From Solilutibacter tolerans (GTDB lineage: Bacteria > Pseudomonadota > Gammaproteobacteria > Xanthomonadales > Xanthomonadaceae), in assembly GCF_900155935.1 (NCBI RefSeq), contig NZ_FTLW01000002.1:310001-374000 (forward strand): a stretch of 64,000 nt of DNA. Reading direction: 5' to 3'. Under the pieces are notes generated by a model. That model was not told the origin of the DNA. It saw only the letters and a program-made list of their open reading frames with translations, and made no database searches. Position 1 is the stretch's first letter, and each line of letters begins with the position of its first letter. Made by a program: the position numbers and the translations under genes. Below are positions 16,805 through 28,503 of this stretch, one piece after another.

Positions 16805-17245
16805 TTAGTTCTTCTTCTCGCGGGTCGCAACGTAACCGATATCCAACATGCCCTGCTGCTGGGCAAGCTTGGTGATGTCGTTGATCACACGCAGTTTGGT
16901 GGTGCGGTCGCCACGCAAATTGAGCGGCGGCTGCGGTTGCTTCTGGGCCTCACTGGACAGGCGGCTTTCGATCAGCTCACGGCTGATCGGTTCGTCGTTC
17001 CAGAACAGTTCACCCCCCTCGGTCACCGAGATGGTGATCGGGGAGGCGCCCTTGTTGCGTGCCTCATCGGCGCGCTTCACTTCTGGCGTCAACTCCGCTT
17101 GCGGCAGTTCAACCTTGGTTTTGTGGTTCATCAGCGGCGTGGTGATCATGAAGATGATCAGCAGCACCAGCATCACATCCACCAGGGGCGTGACGTTGAT
17201 GTCGGCCATGACGCCGCCGCTTTCATTTCCGCTACTCATTGCCAT
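16805..17245 (-). CDS. exbD1: ExbD-family biopolymer transport protein (first copy)
   Basis: A 146-aa inner-membrane protein of the TonB energising complex. The single helix contains [19 protein letters not shown] with the conserved aspartate; the C-terminal half is periplasmic and ends in ATREKKN. It follows exbB by 58 bases and precedes exbD2. The start MAMSSGNESGGVMADINVT could also be the internal ATG of MADINVT; the longer form is kept because a purine-rich AAGGAAATCC precedes it. Confidence 0.93.
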   Translation of the reverse strand: MAMSSGNESGGVMADINVTPLVDVMLVLLIIFMITTPLMNHKTKVELPQAELTPEVKRADEARNKGASPITISVTEGGELFWNDEPISRELIESRLSSEAQKQPQPPLNLRGDRTTKLRVINDITKLAQQQGMLDIGYVATREKKN

Positions 17246-17303
17246 GGGGCAGGATTTCCTTGGTCGAACTTAGCGTGGAATTGGAGCCGAGAAGCCGCTG
17301 GGA

Positions 17304-18050
17304 TCAGCGGCTAGCCTCGCCGACGCGCGAACCGGTCGCGAAGAAGTCGTGCAGGTCGTGCGCGAAGGTGTCGAACTTGGAGTTCGTCACGCGGTTCAAG
17401 CGGCTGAAGAAGTTGTACGCCAACACCGCCGGGATCGCCACGAACAGGCCAAGCGCGGTCATGATCAGCGCTTCACCCACCGGGCCGGCCACGGCCGAGA
17501 TGGAGGCGTCGCCGGTCGAACCGATGCGGATCAGCGCGTGGTAGATACCCCACACCGTACCCAGCAGACCGACGAACGGCGCGGTCGCACCGACGGTGGC
17601 GAGCAGGGTCAAGCCGTTGTCGAGCTTGGCGCTTTCGCGGGTCACGGCCTGACGCAGGGCGCGGTCCACGAACTCGGAGCGGTTCAGCGACTCAGCCAGG
17701 CGCGAGCCTTCGTGACGCTGATGGTGGGCAGCTGCCTGGGCAGCGTCCAGCGCGATCTTGGAGAACGGCTCGGACTTCGGCTGCTCTTCCATGTAGCGGA
17801 TCGCGTCCTGGGCGTTCGGCGTCTGCCAGAACGTGGTGGTCACGCGGTCAGCGCTACCGCGCAGGCGCATGTTCTTCACGAAGTTGACCACGATCCAGTA
17901 GACCGAGAACAGCGAGAAGACAACCAGAGTAATGAACACGATCCAGCCGACGAAGTCGAAATGCTGAATCAGGTTGCCAAAGCTCATTTGGTTGAGCGCT
18001 TCGGCATTGTTGCCGCCGGCGGCGGGCTGGGTGGTGGGCTGCTGCAGCAT
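17304..18050 (-). CDS. exbB: ExbB/MotA-TolQ-family proton channel protein
   Basis: A 248-aa inner-membrane protein with three membrane helices (about 35-55, 150-175 and 185-210), the last two carrying the family pattern TVGATAPFVGLLGTVWGIYH and GPVGEALIMTALGLFVAIPA. It multimerises around ExbD to form the proton channel driving TonB. The ATG at 18050 is preferred because AAAGGTAA precedes it; an ATG twelve codons upstream lacks a ribosome site. It lies between tonB and exbD1 in one leftward operon. Confidence 0.93.
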   Translation of the reverse strand: MLQQPTTQPAAGGNNAEALNQMSFGNLIQHFDFVGWIVFITLVVFSLFSVYWIVVNFVKNMRLRGSADRVTTTFWQTPNAQDAIRYMEEQPKSEPFSKIALDAAQAAAHHQRHEGSRLAESLNRSEFVDRALRQAVTRESAKLDNGLTLLATVGATAPFVGLLGTVWGIYHALIRIGSTGDASISAVAGPVGEALIMTALGLFVAIPAVLAYNFFSRLNRVTNSKFDTFAHDLHDFFATGSRVGEASR

Positions 18051-18113
18051 GACGCTTACCTTTGTTGAGTGGATGAAAAGACCCAAGGGGTTAGTGATGA
18101 TTCGATAGACGGA

Positions 18114-18788
18114 TTATCCGCCCATATTGAAGTCGACGTTGATGAAGCCGCTGCCATCACCCGAACCCGGGCACAGCTTCCAGCGCTTCACCGCGGACGT
18201 CGCCGCACGATCCAGGTCGCGATTGCCACTGCTGCGACCAACCGAGGCACTAGTGACGGCGCCCGAGTTGTTGTACGAGACCGATACCTGGACCGTACCC
18301 GAGATGCCCGCACGCAGTGCTTCACGTGGATACGTGGGCTGCACGCGCGAACATACGCTGGCGGACAAGTCGCCCGATGGCGGACTTGGCCGTGCCGGCG
18401 GCTGCGTCGGCGGGGCCGGCGGCGACGGCGGCGGGGCCTGGACATCGACCGCACGCGGGGTGTCGGTGACGATCGGCGGCTGCTCCGGCGGCGGCGGGGT
18501 GATCGTCTTCGGCTGCGGCTGCGGAGGCTGCGGCGTCAGTTTGATCTCCTTGGGCGGCTCTTTCGGCGGCGGCGGCGGCGGCGGTGGCGGTGGCGGCGGT
18601 TCGATGAACTGCACGTCTACGCGATCTTCTTGCTCATCCGCCGACGGCGGCGGAGAAACCGGCGCCATCAACAACATCAATGCGGCCACGTGGACAGCAA
18701 TAGCCGCCGAGATGCCTGCGATCCGGGGCCAGTTCAGGCCTTCCTCGCGGTCTTCCTGATACTCGTAGCGGGCGGTGGTTTCCGTCAT
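18114..18788 (-). CDS. tonB: TonB energy transducer
   Basis: A 224-aa protein: cytosolic N-terminus, one membrane helix (about 22-43, ISAAIAVHVAALMLLMAPV), a long Pro-rich periplasmic spacer with a run of twelve prolines (about 64-75), and the C-terminal TonB domain (QPTYPREALRAGISGTVQVS onward). It carries energy from the ExbB-ExbD channel to outer-membrane receptors. The C-terminal domain contains two cysteines (SVCSRV and KLCPGS) that could form a disulfide, an uncommon trait. First gene of the tonB-exbB-exbD1-exbD2 operon. The proline run is encoded by a GGC/GGT triplet repeat on the plus strand that could vary in length. Confidence 0.93.
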   Translation of the reverse strand: MTETTARYEYQEDREEGLNWPRIAGISAAIAVHVAALMLLMAPVSPPPSADEQEDRVDVQFIEPPPPPPPPPPPPKEPPKEIKLTPQPPQPQPKTITPPPPEQPPIVTDTPRAVDVQAPPPSPPAPPTQPPARPSPPSGDLSASVCSRVQPTYPREALRAGISGTVQVSVSYNNSGAVTSASVGRSSGNRDLDRAATSAVKRWKLCPGSGDGSGFINVDFNMGG

Positions 18789-18876
18789 GCGCTGGCTCGT
18801 TGTTGCTGGGCGCGGACGCCCGGTTCATGGAGACTGCCACCCGGAGGCGGCAGGAACCTGCAAGCTTATACCAAAC

Positions 18877-18902
18877 CCTGCGCGTGATGCACTACGCGCA
18901 GG
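18877..18902. promoter_or_regulatory. Hairpin after the TPR gene, possible weak terminator
   Basis: A perfect 9-bp inverted repeat (arms CCTGCGCGT and ACGCGCAGG, 8-base loop) lies 22 bases after the stop of the leftward TPR gene and upstream of tonB. On the minus strand it is followed by GTTTGGTAT, so the U tract is poor. Confidence 0.4.
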
Positions 18903-18923
18903 TCCGGGTTTGTGCGACAGGCC

Positions 18924-20021
18924 TTACTTGGCGTTGGCCAGGCGCTGCGCCTCGGCCGTGTTCTTGACGCCCTTAGCCAAGGCCTGTTTGGCGGCAGCGC
19001 GCTGCTCGCTCGTCTTGCCTTGGTTGTTGTAGACCTTGGCCAGATTGAGCCACGCCTCACCGTCCGGCATCAGCGGCGCTGCTGCCGCATAGTATTTCGC
19101 GGCAGCGTCAAGGTCATCAGCAAAAAATGCCTGGTTGGCCACGACCGACCACGCTTTGCCAAGATCCTGGTCCTTAGGCAACACACCCTTGGCCACGCCA
19201 TCTTCAACCACTGCCGCGGCCCGCTTCCAACCATCGTCTTCATTCAACAGGCCGGAATACAAGGCGCGGTATTCGTTCGCCTCGGTCAGCATGCCCTTGC
19301 TCTGGGCGTCCAGCAGCAGCTTGTTGGCTTCGGCAAATTTGTCCGCCTGCTGCAGGGTCACCACGGTGTTCATCAGCAACTTCTTGTCATTCGGGTTCTT
19401 CGCCAAGAGTTCCGCAAACGCCTTGGACGCCTCTTCACTGCGACCAGCACTCGACAACAGGCTGGCCCGCATCGACTGATACTGCGGCTCCTGCGACTTG
19501 GTTTCCGCAAGGAAGCGTTCCAGCGTCTTCATCGCGGCATCCCATTGCTCGAGTTGGGCCTGGGTTGCGATGAGATTGTTCATCACCCGGTAGTGGCTGT
19601 TGTTATCCAACCCGTTGGCGTCAATGGCGGCCTGGAAATATTGCGCGGCTTTCGCGCTGTCATTGGCTTCGCTCGCGGCTACACCAGCCAGTTGGTAGGC
19701 GAAGGCTTTTTCGTAATCGCTTTCGCTCGACTCCGCGAACGGCACAGCGATGGCGAGTACTTCTGCATACTTTTCTTCGTTGTAGGCCTCGCTCATGGCC
19801 TTGAGCTGCTTGGCACCCTTGGCGGTGGCGCGGGCTTTCGGCTCTTCGCGTGTGGCCTCCGGAAACTGCGGGGCCTCTTTCTGCTGCTCGTCCGCTTTTT
19901 GCGCTGCTCTATCGCGCCGGCCTGCCTGGCGACTCTGCGGATCGGCAAAGACGGGGGAGACAATGGCGGCACCCAGTACCAATGCAATAGCTGCGGTCAG
20001 TGGGCGGTTGAGGGTCTTCAT
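18924..20021 (-). CDS. Periplasmic TPR-repeat protein
   Basis: A 365-aa exported protein with a signal peptide (about 1-26, ending PVFADP), a charged Gln/Arg/Glu-rich linker (30-65), and several tetratricopeptide helix pairs spanning about 70-350 (for example EKAFAYQLAGVAASEANDSA and GEAWLNLAKVYNNQGKTSEQ). TPR proteins mediate protein contacts. It lies just upstream of tonB in the same direction but 135 bases and a hairpin apart, so co-transcription is uncertain. A link to TonB-dependent transport is inferred from position only. Confidence 0.8.
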   Translation of the reverse strand: MKTLNRPLTAAIALVLGAAIVSPVFADPQSRQAGRRDRAAQKADEQQKEAPQFPEATREEPKARATAKGAKQLKAMSEAYNEEKYAEVLAIAVPFAESSESDYEKAFAYQLAGVAASEANDSAKAAQYFQAAIDANGLDNNSHYRVMNNLIATQAQLEQWDAAMKTLERFLAETKSQEPQYQSMRASLLSSAGRSEEASKAFAELLAKNPNDKKLLMNTVVTLQQADKFAEANKLLLDAQSKGMLTEANEYRALYSGLLNEDDGWKRAAAVVEDGVAKGVLPKDQDLGKAWSVVANQAFFADDLDAAAKYYAAAAPLMPDGEAWLNLAKVYNNQGKTSEQRAAAKQALAKGVKNTAEAQRLANAK

Positions 20022-20137
20022 GATGCTCTCCTGAAAAACGGTCTTGTTGCCTAGCGGCGTAGACCGTAAAACCTAGCAGAATGCGCCAGCCGCCGGCAGG
20101 TCTTGCCAACGCTCGCGTTCAGCTGCTGTGCGGGCCG

Positions 20138-20965
20138 TTAGCCGCAGTTCGGGCGTTTGCCTGCTGCCCTGGCGCTTTCATATTCGGGCATCAGCGTCGT
20201 GGCGCGCTGGTTCATTTCGGCCAGGCGCGCCTGCGGCTCGGGGTGGGTGGACAGCCATTCGGGCGAGCGGTTGCCACCACTGGCCTTGATCATGTTCTCC
20301 CACAACCCGACGGAAGCACGCGGATCGAAGCCTGCACGCGCCATCAATTGCTGGCCAACCACGTCCGCCTCGGCTTCCTGCACGCGCGAACCCGGCAACA
20401 GAAAACCGGTCTGGGCAAGGATGCTGCCCCCTTGCATCGCGGCATCGCCTATCCCCTGCCCGTAGCGTGAACCCAGGATGGCACCTGCCACCTGCAACGC
20501 GCCCTGTGCACCCACCTGACGAGTAATACGCTCGTTGTGATGGTTGGCCAGTACGTGCCCGATTTCATGCGAGATCACGCCAGCGAGCTGATCCTGGTTG
20601 CGCGCAACGGTAAAGATGCCTGTGTACAAGCCCACCTTGCCACCCGGCAATGCGAACGCGTTCGGGCTGTTGTCGACAAATACCGCCGACTCCCAGCGAT
20701 AACGCTGCTGCCATGCCGGCGGCAATTCGCGGACGATGGCATTCACCACGCACGCGGCATACGCCCGTTGTCGCGCATCCGTGGTTTGCGCTTTTTGAGC
20801 CTTCATTTCAGCGAAGGCTTGTTCGCCCATCTGGTCGAGTTGTTGCTGGGAAACGCCGCCCACGACTTGGGTGCGCCCTGTCGGTGAGGTTGTCGTAGCG
20901 CAGGCACTGACGGCGACCGCTACGGCGGCGGCAAGGACGAGTGAACGAGTCTGGCGAAGGCGCAT
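20138..20965 (-). CDS. M48-family zinc metallopeptidase, lipoprotein
   Basis: A 275-aa envelope protease. The signal peptide ends in a lipobox with C22 (AVSAC), predicting lipid attachment. The zinc site is H133-E134-x2-H137 (VISHEIGHVLANHH), with a downstream glutamate in QEAEADVVGQQLM as third ligand. Length and order match the LoiP/YcaL/BepA-like periplasmic M48 proteases that handle misfolded outer-membrane proteins, although no TPR domain follows. It stands alone between a TPR-protein gene and a CPBP protease gene, all leftward. Confidence 0.9.
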   Translation of the reverse strand: MRLRQTRSLVLAAAVAVAVSACATTTSPTGRTQVVGGVSQQQLDQMGEQAFAEMKAQKAQTTDARQRAYAACVVNAIVRELPPAWQQRYRWESAVFVDNSPNAFALPGGKVGLYTGIFTVARNQDQLAGVISHEIGHVLANHHNERITRQVGAQGALQVAGAILGSRYGQGIGDAAMQGGSILAQTGFLLPGSRVQEAEADVVGQQLMARAGFDPRASVGLWENMIKASGGNRSPEWLSTHPEPQARLAEMNQRATTLMPEYESARAAGKRPNCG

Positions 20966-21042
20966 GGCTGCATTTCCGAGGATGAATGGCCTCTGGTTTT
21001 ACGCCTTTTCAGTTCAATGGCGCGTCAACGCCCAATCTCCGT

Positions 21043-21876
21043 TCAGCCTGCGTAGCCAGCGATCATCACCACCACGGCCACAAGGTTGTTGGTGGCATGC
21101 GTGGCGATCGGCGCCCACAGCGTGCCCGTGCGACGGTAGATCCAGGCCAGACAGGCGCCCATGCCCGTATAAAACAACAGCAAAACCAAGGTCATGGCGA
21201 TGGGTGAATCGGACGTACCGGGCACTTCGTGGGCGAAGGCAAACAGCACGCTGCTGGCGATCATGCCGGTCATCGGCTTCTTTGCCGCCCAAAACCGCCC
21301 GAAAAATCCACGTCGAAAGAGCAGCTCTTCAAACGCCGGCGCCATGACCACCGCCAATAGAACCAGCAGCGCCGGGCTATATGCCATGGCGGCTTCCAAC
21401 ATCTTCAAATTGGTGGGGTTGGGTACATGGCCCAGCTTTTCCAGCCCCCAGGTCAGCGCCATGCTGGCGATGCATAGGGCCAAACCCAGCCCAATGGCTT
21501 CGATCCAGGTCCGTGGTTGGGCCGCGGCCGCTTTTGATACGCGCCGCTCTTCCGGCGTGGCACGTCGGCGGAAGTAGTACACACTCAGCGCCGCCAAAGC
21601 CATGCCGATACTGCTGATGATCATCATTAACGCATCATTCGGCGCACCGATAGCCTTGGTCATTGCGTCCGGGTTTGCCGCCATACCCGGGTTCTGCATG
21701 CCGGCCTGCATGGCTTTGTAGAAGCCCCATGCCACCATCCCGCCCACCACGGTGCCAATCAGCACCGCGATCGCGATCAGAAAATCGATGGCTAAGCCTG
21801 CCCATGGATTTTCGGACGTCGAGGATGCGACCGTGGGTGCGGGATTTTCGTTTGGGATGGCTGGTGGCATGTTCAT
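21043..21876 (-). CDS. CPBP-family intramembrane metalloprotease-like protein
   Basis: A 277-aa inner-membrane protein with about seven hydrophobic segments. The family motifs are present: EE at 183-184 followed by LLFRR (motif 1), FAFAHE with H217 (motif 2), and HATNN with H261 (motif 3). This is the Abi/CAAX-type group, whose members cleave near C-termini of prenylated or membrane proteins or act in bacteriocin self-protection. The substrate is unknown. Upstream is gyrB, 103 bases away, with a stem-loop in between. Confidence 0.88.
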   Translation of the reverse strand: MNMPPAIPNENPAPTVASSTSENPWAGLAIDFLIAIAVLIGTVVGGMVAWGFYKAMQAGMQNPGMAANPDAMTKAIGAPNDALMMIISSIGMALAALSVYYFRRRATPEERRVSKAAAAQPRTWIEAIGLGLALCIASMALTWGLEKLGHVPNPTNLKMLEAAMAYSPALLVLLAVVMAPAFEELLFRRGFFGRFWAAKKPMTGMIASSVLFAFAHEVPGTSDSPIAMTLVLLLFYTGMGACLAWIYRRTGTLWAPIATHATNNLVAVVVMIAGYAG

Positions 21877-21913
21877 GCCAGCAGTGTGCCCTCGCCTTCG
21901 CGCTCCACCATGT

Positions 21914-21934
21914 GCCGGATGTCACCCATCCGGC
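21914..21934. promoter_or_regulatory. Stem-loop between gyrB and the CPBP gene
   Basis: Perfect 8-bp arms GCCGGATG and CATCCGGC flank a 5-base loop. Only on the plus strand is it followed by T residues (GGGTTTTCT), although both neighbours run leftward, so its role as terminator for gyrB is doubtful. Confidence 0.35.
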
Positions 21935-21979
21935 GGGTTTTCTATGCGGCTTGCGGCACTTGCTTGCACATTGCTGTTG

Positions 21980-24493
<2,514 letters not shown>

Positions 24494-24533
24494 TTATTGT
24501 AGCATCCAGCGCTCGCCAGACCCTGCCCGAGAT

Positions 24534-25613
24534 TCAGCTCGCCGGGTGAATCTGACCGTGTTCCACGTGAAACATCGTGACACTTTTCCCCGTGATCTCC
24601 GGCAAGGTATCGACCCCGCTCAGGAAGACTTGAATCCCATCGTTGTCGAGTTGATCCAGTACGCGTTGGCGATGCCGTGAATCGAGTTCCGAAGCGAAAT
24701 CATCCAATAAAATTACCGGCCACTCACCGCGCGCCTCATGCAGTTGCCGGGCCTGGGCCAACAGACAGGCGAGGGCAACGAGCTTGGCCTGACCTCGGGA
24801 ATAGGGCTCACGATCAGGCCGGGCAACGAAATCCACCCGCCAATCCGCACGGTGTGGCCCAACCCCTGTGTGCCCAAGGGCGAGATCGCGTTCGCGATTA
24901 AGGAGCAGGGCATCAGCCAGCGACATCTGGCTTTGCTTCCAGCCCGCCTGGAGATCAAACGCCGCAATACCGAAAGAAGGCAACAATTGCTCGGTCACGG
25001 CTTGCAAGTGCGGCAGTAGTGCGGCCATATAAGTCTGCCGGTGCCGATGAAGTGGTTCCCCGGCCTCGGCAAACTCATGATCCCAAGCATCAAGCTGGGC
25101 CCCGGCGTTGCGCGCCTTGAGTAGGGCATTGCGCTGTTTCAGTGCCCGAACATAGCGCCGCCACTGGCCCAAATAGTCATGTTCCACGTGGAACAAACCC
25201 CAATCCAGGAATCGCCGTCGCGGGTCGCCGCCGCCGGAAACCAAAGCATGACTGGTGGGCTCAAAGGTGATGACCGCCATGGCCGCGCATAAATCACCTA
25301 ATTGAGCGACATCCTCACCATCCAGTCGCCCCGTCCAATCGCTGCCGGTATGCCGCAGGCCAACGCGTCTTGGCCGGTTCGCAGCATCCTGCCACTCGGC
25401 GTACACCTGTAAAGCCTCAGCACCTGTCCGAATAAGGCCATCACGCACCCGGCCGCGAAAACTACGCCCATAACCCAACAGGTGTAGAGCCTCCAACACG
25501 CTGGTCTTGCCAGCGCCATTCTCGCCAACCAACAGATTCAGCCCAGGACCCGGCATCAAGCGTGCCTGATGTATGGAGCGAATGTCCTGCAGGTCAAGGC
25601 GAGAGATATGCAT
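24534..25613 (-). CDS. recF: DNA replication and repair protein RecF
   Basis: A 359-aa cytosolic SMC-like ATPase that helps RecO and RecR load RecA at gaps. The N-terminus shows LDLQDIRSIHQARL and Walker A GENGAGKTSVLEALHLLGYG; the C-terminus has the signature and Walker B region (YSRGQAKLVALACLLAQAR, VILLDDFASELD). Two parS-type 16-mers lie inside the gene, one near its 3' end and one in the middle. A hairpin occupies the short leader between dnaN and recF. Confidence 0.96.
   Translation of the reverse strand: MHISRLDLQDIRSIHQARLMPGPGLNLLVGENGAGKTSVLEALHLLGYGRSFRGRVRDGLIRTGAEALQVYAEWQDAANRPRRVGLRHTGSDWTGRLDGEDVAQLGDLCAAMAVITFEPTSHALVSGGGDPRRRFLDWGLFHVEHDYLGQWRRYVRALKQRNALLKARNAGAQLDAWDHEFAEAGEPLHRHRQTYMAALLPHLQAVTEQLLPSFGIAAFDLQAGWKQSQMSLADALLLNRERDLALGHTGVGPHRADWRVDFVARPDREPYSRGQAKLVALACLLAQARQLHEARGEWPVILLDDFASELDSRHRQRVLDQLDNDGIQVFLSGVDTLPEITGKSVTMFHVEHGQIHPAS
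24559..24574. promoter_or_regulatory. parS-type site 1
   Basis: TGTTCCACGTGAAACA matches the chromosomal parS consensus TGTTNCACGTGNAACA bound by ParB/Spo0J. It lies at the 3' end of recF, about 2.4 kb from the DnaA boxes. Confidence 0.85.
25180..25195. promoter_or_regulatory. parS-type site 2
   Basis: TGTTCCACGTGGAACA is a perfectly palindromic match to the parS consensus and lies inside the recF reading frame. Confidence 0.88.
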
Positions 25614-25635
25614 TTCAGACGGCTATGCATGCGAA

Positions 25636-25658
25636 ACCGCCCGGACATGCCGGGCGGT
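25636..25658 (-). promoter_or_regulatory. Hairpin in the dnaN-recF gap
   Basis: A perfect 9-bp stem (arms 25636-25644 and 25650-25658, loop of five) lies in the 77-base gap upstream of recF. No U tract follows in the transcript, so attenuation or mRNA processing is more likely than full termination. Confidence 0.4.
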
Positions 25659-25660
25659 GA

Positions 25661-25676
25661 GGTTTCACGTGGAACA
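25661..25676. promoter_or_regulatory. parS-type site 3
   Basis: GGTTTCACGTGGAACA differs from the parS consensus only at the outermost base. It lies between dnaN and recF. Confidence 0.78.
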
Positions 25677-25690
25677 TTGTTTGCCGCACG

Positions 25691-26788
25691 TCAGAGGCGA
25701 AGCGGCATCACCACGTGCCGGCTGCGCTCATTGCCAGCTTCCTGCACCAAGGCAGAGGAGTTGGCATCGCGCATCGACAGGATGACCTGTTCATCGCGCA
25801 GGGCGGTGAGGGCGTCCAGGAGATAGGTTACGTTGAAGCCGATGGCGAGCCCATCCACCTTGGTCTCGGCCTCGACGTCTTCCTGGGCTTCTTCCTGCTC
25901 AGGGTTATTGGTCTGGATGCGCATCTGGCCAGGCGACACTTCAACGCGCACGCCACGGTACTTCTCGTTTGACAGGATCGCTGCGCGTTGCAGGGCCGCG
26001 CGGAGCGCCTCACGATCCACCTTAACCTGCTTGTCGGCGCCGATCGGGATCACCGCTTCGTAATCAGGGAAGCGGCCGTCGATCAGCTTGGACGTGAAAG
26101 TCACATCGTCGCGCTTGACCCGGATATGGCTGCGACCCAGCTCAAGATCCAGCACCCGGTCACCGCCTTCGAGCAAGCGCTGCAATTCCTGCACGCCTTT
26201 ACGCGGCACGATGATCTGACGCTTCTGCCCACCTTCTTCCAGCGGGGCTTCGCACAAGGCCAGGCGATGGCCATCTGTGGCCACACAGCGCAGGGAGCTG
26301 TCTCGCAGATCGAACAACAGACCATTGAGGTAGTAACGCACGTCCTGTTGCGCCATGGCGAAGGCGGTGCGGTCGATGAGTTCCTTCAGCGAGGACTCGG
26401 GCACCTGTACGTGTTCGGTAGCATCCACCTCATCAATTGAGGGGAAATCATTCGCCGGCAGACTGGACAAGCTGAAGCGGCTGCGGCCCGCCTGCACGGT
26501 GATCTTGTCGCCAGACTGGGTGACGGTGATTTTGCTGCCATCGGGCAGGGCGCGGACGATGTCGAAGAACTTGCGGGCCGGGATCGTGGTTTCACCGGCT
26601 TCGGTGTCTTGCGCTTCAGCGCGAGCAATCATCTCGACTTCAAGATCTGTGCCGGTCAATGAAATGCGCGCGTCTTCCACTTGAAGCAGCAGGTTGGCCA
26701 ACACCGGCAAGGTTTGTCTGCGTTCAACCACGTTGACGACCTGGGCCAAGGGTTTCAACAGGGCTTCGCGTTGCAGGGAAAAACGCAT
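25691..26788 (-). CDS. dnaN: DNA polymerase III beta subunit (sliding clamp)
   Basis: A 365-aa cytosolic protein that forms the ring tethering polymerase III to DNA. The N-terminus MRFSLQREALLKPLAQVVNV and the end ...RHVVMPLRL are characteristic of the family, and the three similar clamp domains fit the length (366 aa in E. coli). It follows dnaA across the origin region and precedes recF. Confidence 0.97.
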   Translation of the reverse strand: MRFSLQREALLKPLAQVVNVVERRQTLPVLANLLLQVEDARISLTGTDLEVEMIARAEAQDTEAGETTIPARKFFDIVRALPDGSKITVTQSGDKITVQAGRSRFSLSSLPANDFPSIDEVDATEHVQVPESSLKELIDRTAFAMAQQDVRYYLNGLLFDLRDSSLRCVATDGHRLALCEAPLEEGGQKRQIIVPRKGVQELQRLLEGGDRVLDLELGRSHIRVKRDDVTFTSKLIDGRFPDYEAVIPIGADKQVKVDREALRAALQRAAILSNEKYRGVRVEVSPGQMRIQTNNPEQEEAQEDVEAETKVDGLAIGFNVTYLLDALTALRDEQVILSMRDANSSALVQEAGNERSRHVVMPLRL

Positions 26789-27033
26789 CGAGTAGGTTCC
26801 TTGAGTCGTCGAGCTGCTTGGCTTTTAAGAAGTAATAACTTTAAAAACTTGGTGGTGTAGGAGCGCCCAAAAACACTGGATAACCTACTTAACCATCTGT
26901 TTTTAAAGAGAAATTTTAAGTTGGATCGATGGCTTGAAAGGTTGGTAAAAAGGTGGAGCAAGCTGTGGATAAAATTAAGGCCAAAAACTGTCCCCGACTT
27001 ATCCACAGGCGACGCACAGACTCATCGATAGGG
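26789..27033. other. Putative chromosomal replication origin (oriC)
   Basis: The 245-base dnaA-dnaN gap is AT-rich compared with its surroundings, especially 26815-26985. It contains two exact DnaA boxes, TGTGGATAA (26964-26972, reverse orientation) and TTATCCACA (26999-27007, forward), and a weaker one, ACTGGATAA (26875-26883). The gene direction changes to rightward just beyond dnaA. In Xanthomonas the origin has been placed in this same gap. Confidence 0.8.
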
Positions 27034-28398
27034 TTATTCAGTGAGTTTGCGCAGCAATTTGTCCCAGTCTTCGTGCAGCTTGGCATCCGTGGCAATGAGA
27101 TTGCGCACCTGCTTGCAGGCGTGCAACACCGTCGTATGGTCACGTCCCCCGAAAGCGTCCCCGATTTCCGGCAGGCTGTGCTCCGTCAACTCCTTGGCCA
27201 GCGCCATCGCCACCTGCCGCGGGCGGGCCAGGGAGCGCGTGCGGCGCTTGGACAGGAGCTCACGTAACGGCAGCCCATAGTAGTCTGCCACGGTCTTCTG
27301 GATGTTTGGGATGGAAACCGAGGCCTGTTGCGCACGCAGCAGGTCGCGCAAGGTGTCCTGGGCGAATTCCGCGGTGATCTGTTTGCCGGTGAAGTTGGCC
27401 CGGGCCGCCAATGTATTGAGGGCGCCTTCGAGGTCGCGGACATTGGAGTGCATGCGCTTGGCGAGCAGGAAGGCCACGTCCTCAGGCAGTTGCACGCCGC
27501 GTTCGCGGGCTTTCGCCAATACGATTTGCGCACGCGTCTCGAAATCCGGTGGGTCGATGGCGACCGATAGGCCCCAGGCCAGACGCGACTTCAAGCGAGG
27601 CTCCAGGCCTTCCACTTCGCGAGGATAGCGATCGCAGGTCAGGATGATCTGCTGCTTGCCATCAAACAATGTATTGAACGTGTGGAAGAACTCTTCCTGG
27701 GTGCGATCCTTGCCGGCGAAGAATTGGATGTCATCCAGCAAGAGCGCGTCGATATTCTGGAAGCGGCGCTTGAACTGATCCGCAGTCCTGTCCTGCAAGG
27801 CACGGAAGAATTCGTTGTAAAACTCGTTCGAGCGCATGTACAGCACACGGGCGCCGGGGTTGAGCCGACGCATTTCGTTCCCCGCGGCGAACATCAAATG
27901 GGTCTTGCCGAGGCCGGTACCGCCGTACAACAGCAAAGGGTTGTGCAAGCGATCACCGGGCTTCTGCGCGGCCTGCCAGGCAGCGGCGCGCGCCATCTGG
28001 TTGCTGCGACCCTCGACGAAGTTGTCGAAGCTGTAATGCGTGTCCATGTTGCCGACGAAGGGCTCGGCGGCGGGCATGGGTGTTGGCCTGTGCATGGACG
28101 CCGACGGGCTTGCGGGGCGGGAGGAGGGCAGGGTGCCAATCTCCAACTGCACCTCGGGGCTGCCGGCGAAATGGTTCAGCAGTTCGCGGATGCGTGGCAG
28201 ATAACGGGCCCTGACTTCATCCAACACAAAAGCATTGGGCGCGAACAGAACCAGCCCGCGACTCTGCGGCTTCGACTGCAGGGGCTTGAGCCAGGTGTGG
28301 ACTTCTTCCTGCGGCAATTCGGCCGCGAGCCGAGCCATGCACTGCGGCCACGGGTCGGGCAGAGCGTCGGCGGGGTGGGATTGCAGGGAAGACGTCAT
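27034..28398 (-). CDS. dnaA: Chromosomal replication initiator DnaA
   Basis: A 454-aa AAA+ protein that binds DnaA boxes and melts the origin. Domain I is at about 1-80 ([20 protein letters not shown]), a Pro-rich domain II follows, then the AAA+ domain with Walker [10 protein letters not shown] (about 158-166) and Walker [10 protein letters not shown], and C-terminal domain IV with the DnaA signature [19 protein letters not shown]. The ATG at 28398 is chosen because it gives the normal N-terminus; the frame stays open 39 codons further upstream but that part looks non-coding. It is divergent from rpmH. Confidence 0.96.
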   Translation of the reverse strand: MTSSLQSHPADALPDPWPQCMARLAAELPQEEVHTWLKPLQSKPQSRGLVLFAPNAFVLDEVRARYLPRIRELLNHFAGSPEVQLEIGTLPSSRPASPSASMHRPTPMPAAEPFVGNMDTHYSFDNFVEGRSNQMARAAAWQAAQKPGDRLHNPLLLYGGTGLGKTHLMFAAGNEMRRLNPGARVLYMRSNEFYNEFFRALQDRTADQFKRRFQNIDALLLDDIQFFAGKDRTQEEFFHTFNTLFDGKQQIILTCDRYPREVEGLEPRLKSRLAWGLSVAIDPPDFETRAQIVLAKARERGVQLPEDVAFLLAKRMHSNVRDLEGALNTLAARANFTGKQITAEFAQDTLRDLLRAQQASVSIPNIQKTVADYYGLPLRELLSKRRTRSLARPRQVAMALAKELTEHSLPEIGDAFGGRDHTTVLHACKQVRNLIATDAKLHEDWDKLLRKLTE

Positions 28399-28503
28399 CG
28401 CGCGAGTAAATCCGGGGTCTCGAAAGGCGCCGGGGGTGCGGCGTGCTGGACTCAGCAGATTAGCATCGGGCGTGCGGCGATGCTTGCTCCGGAAAACCAT
28501 CGC

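Noticed and set aside
18571-18600. GGC/GGT triplet run as an independent tandem repeat element
   Set aside because: It is explained by the proline run of TonB on the minus strand; only its possible length variation is of interest.
21914-21934. Stem-loop as terminator of gyrB
   Set aside because: The T run is on the plus strand, but neighbouring genes are transcribed from the minus strand; kept only as a hairpin.
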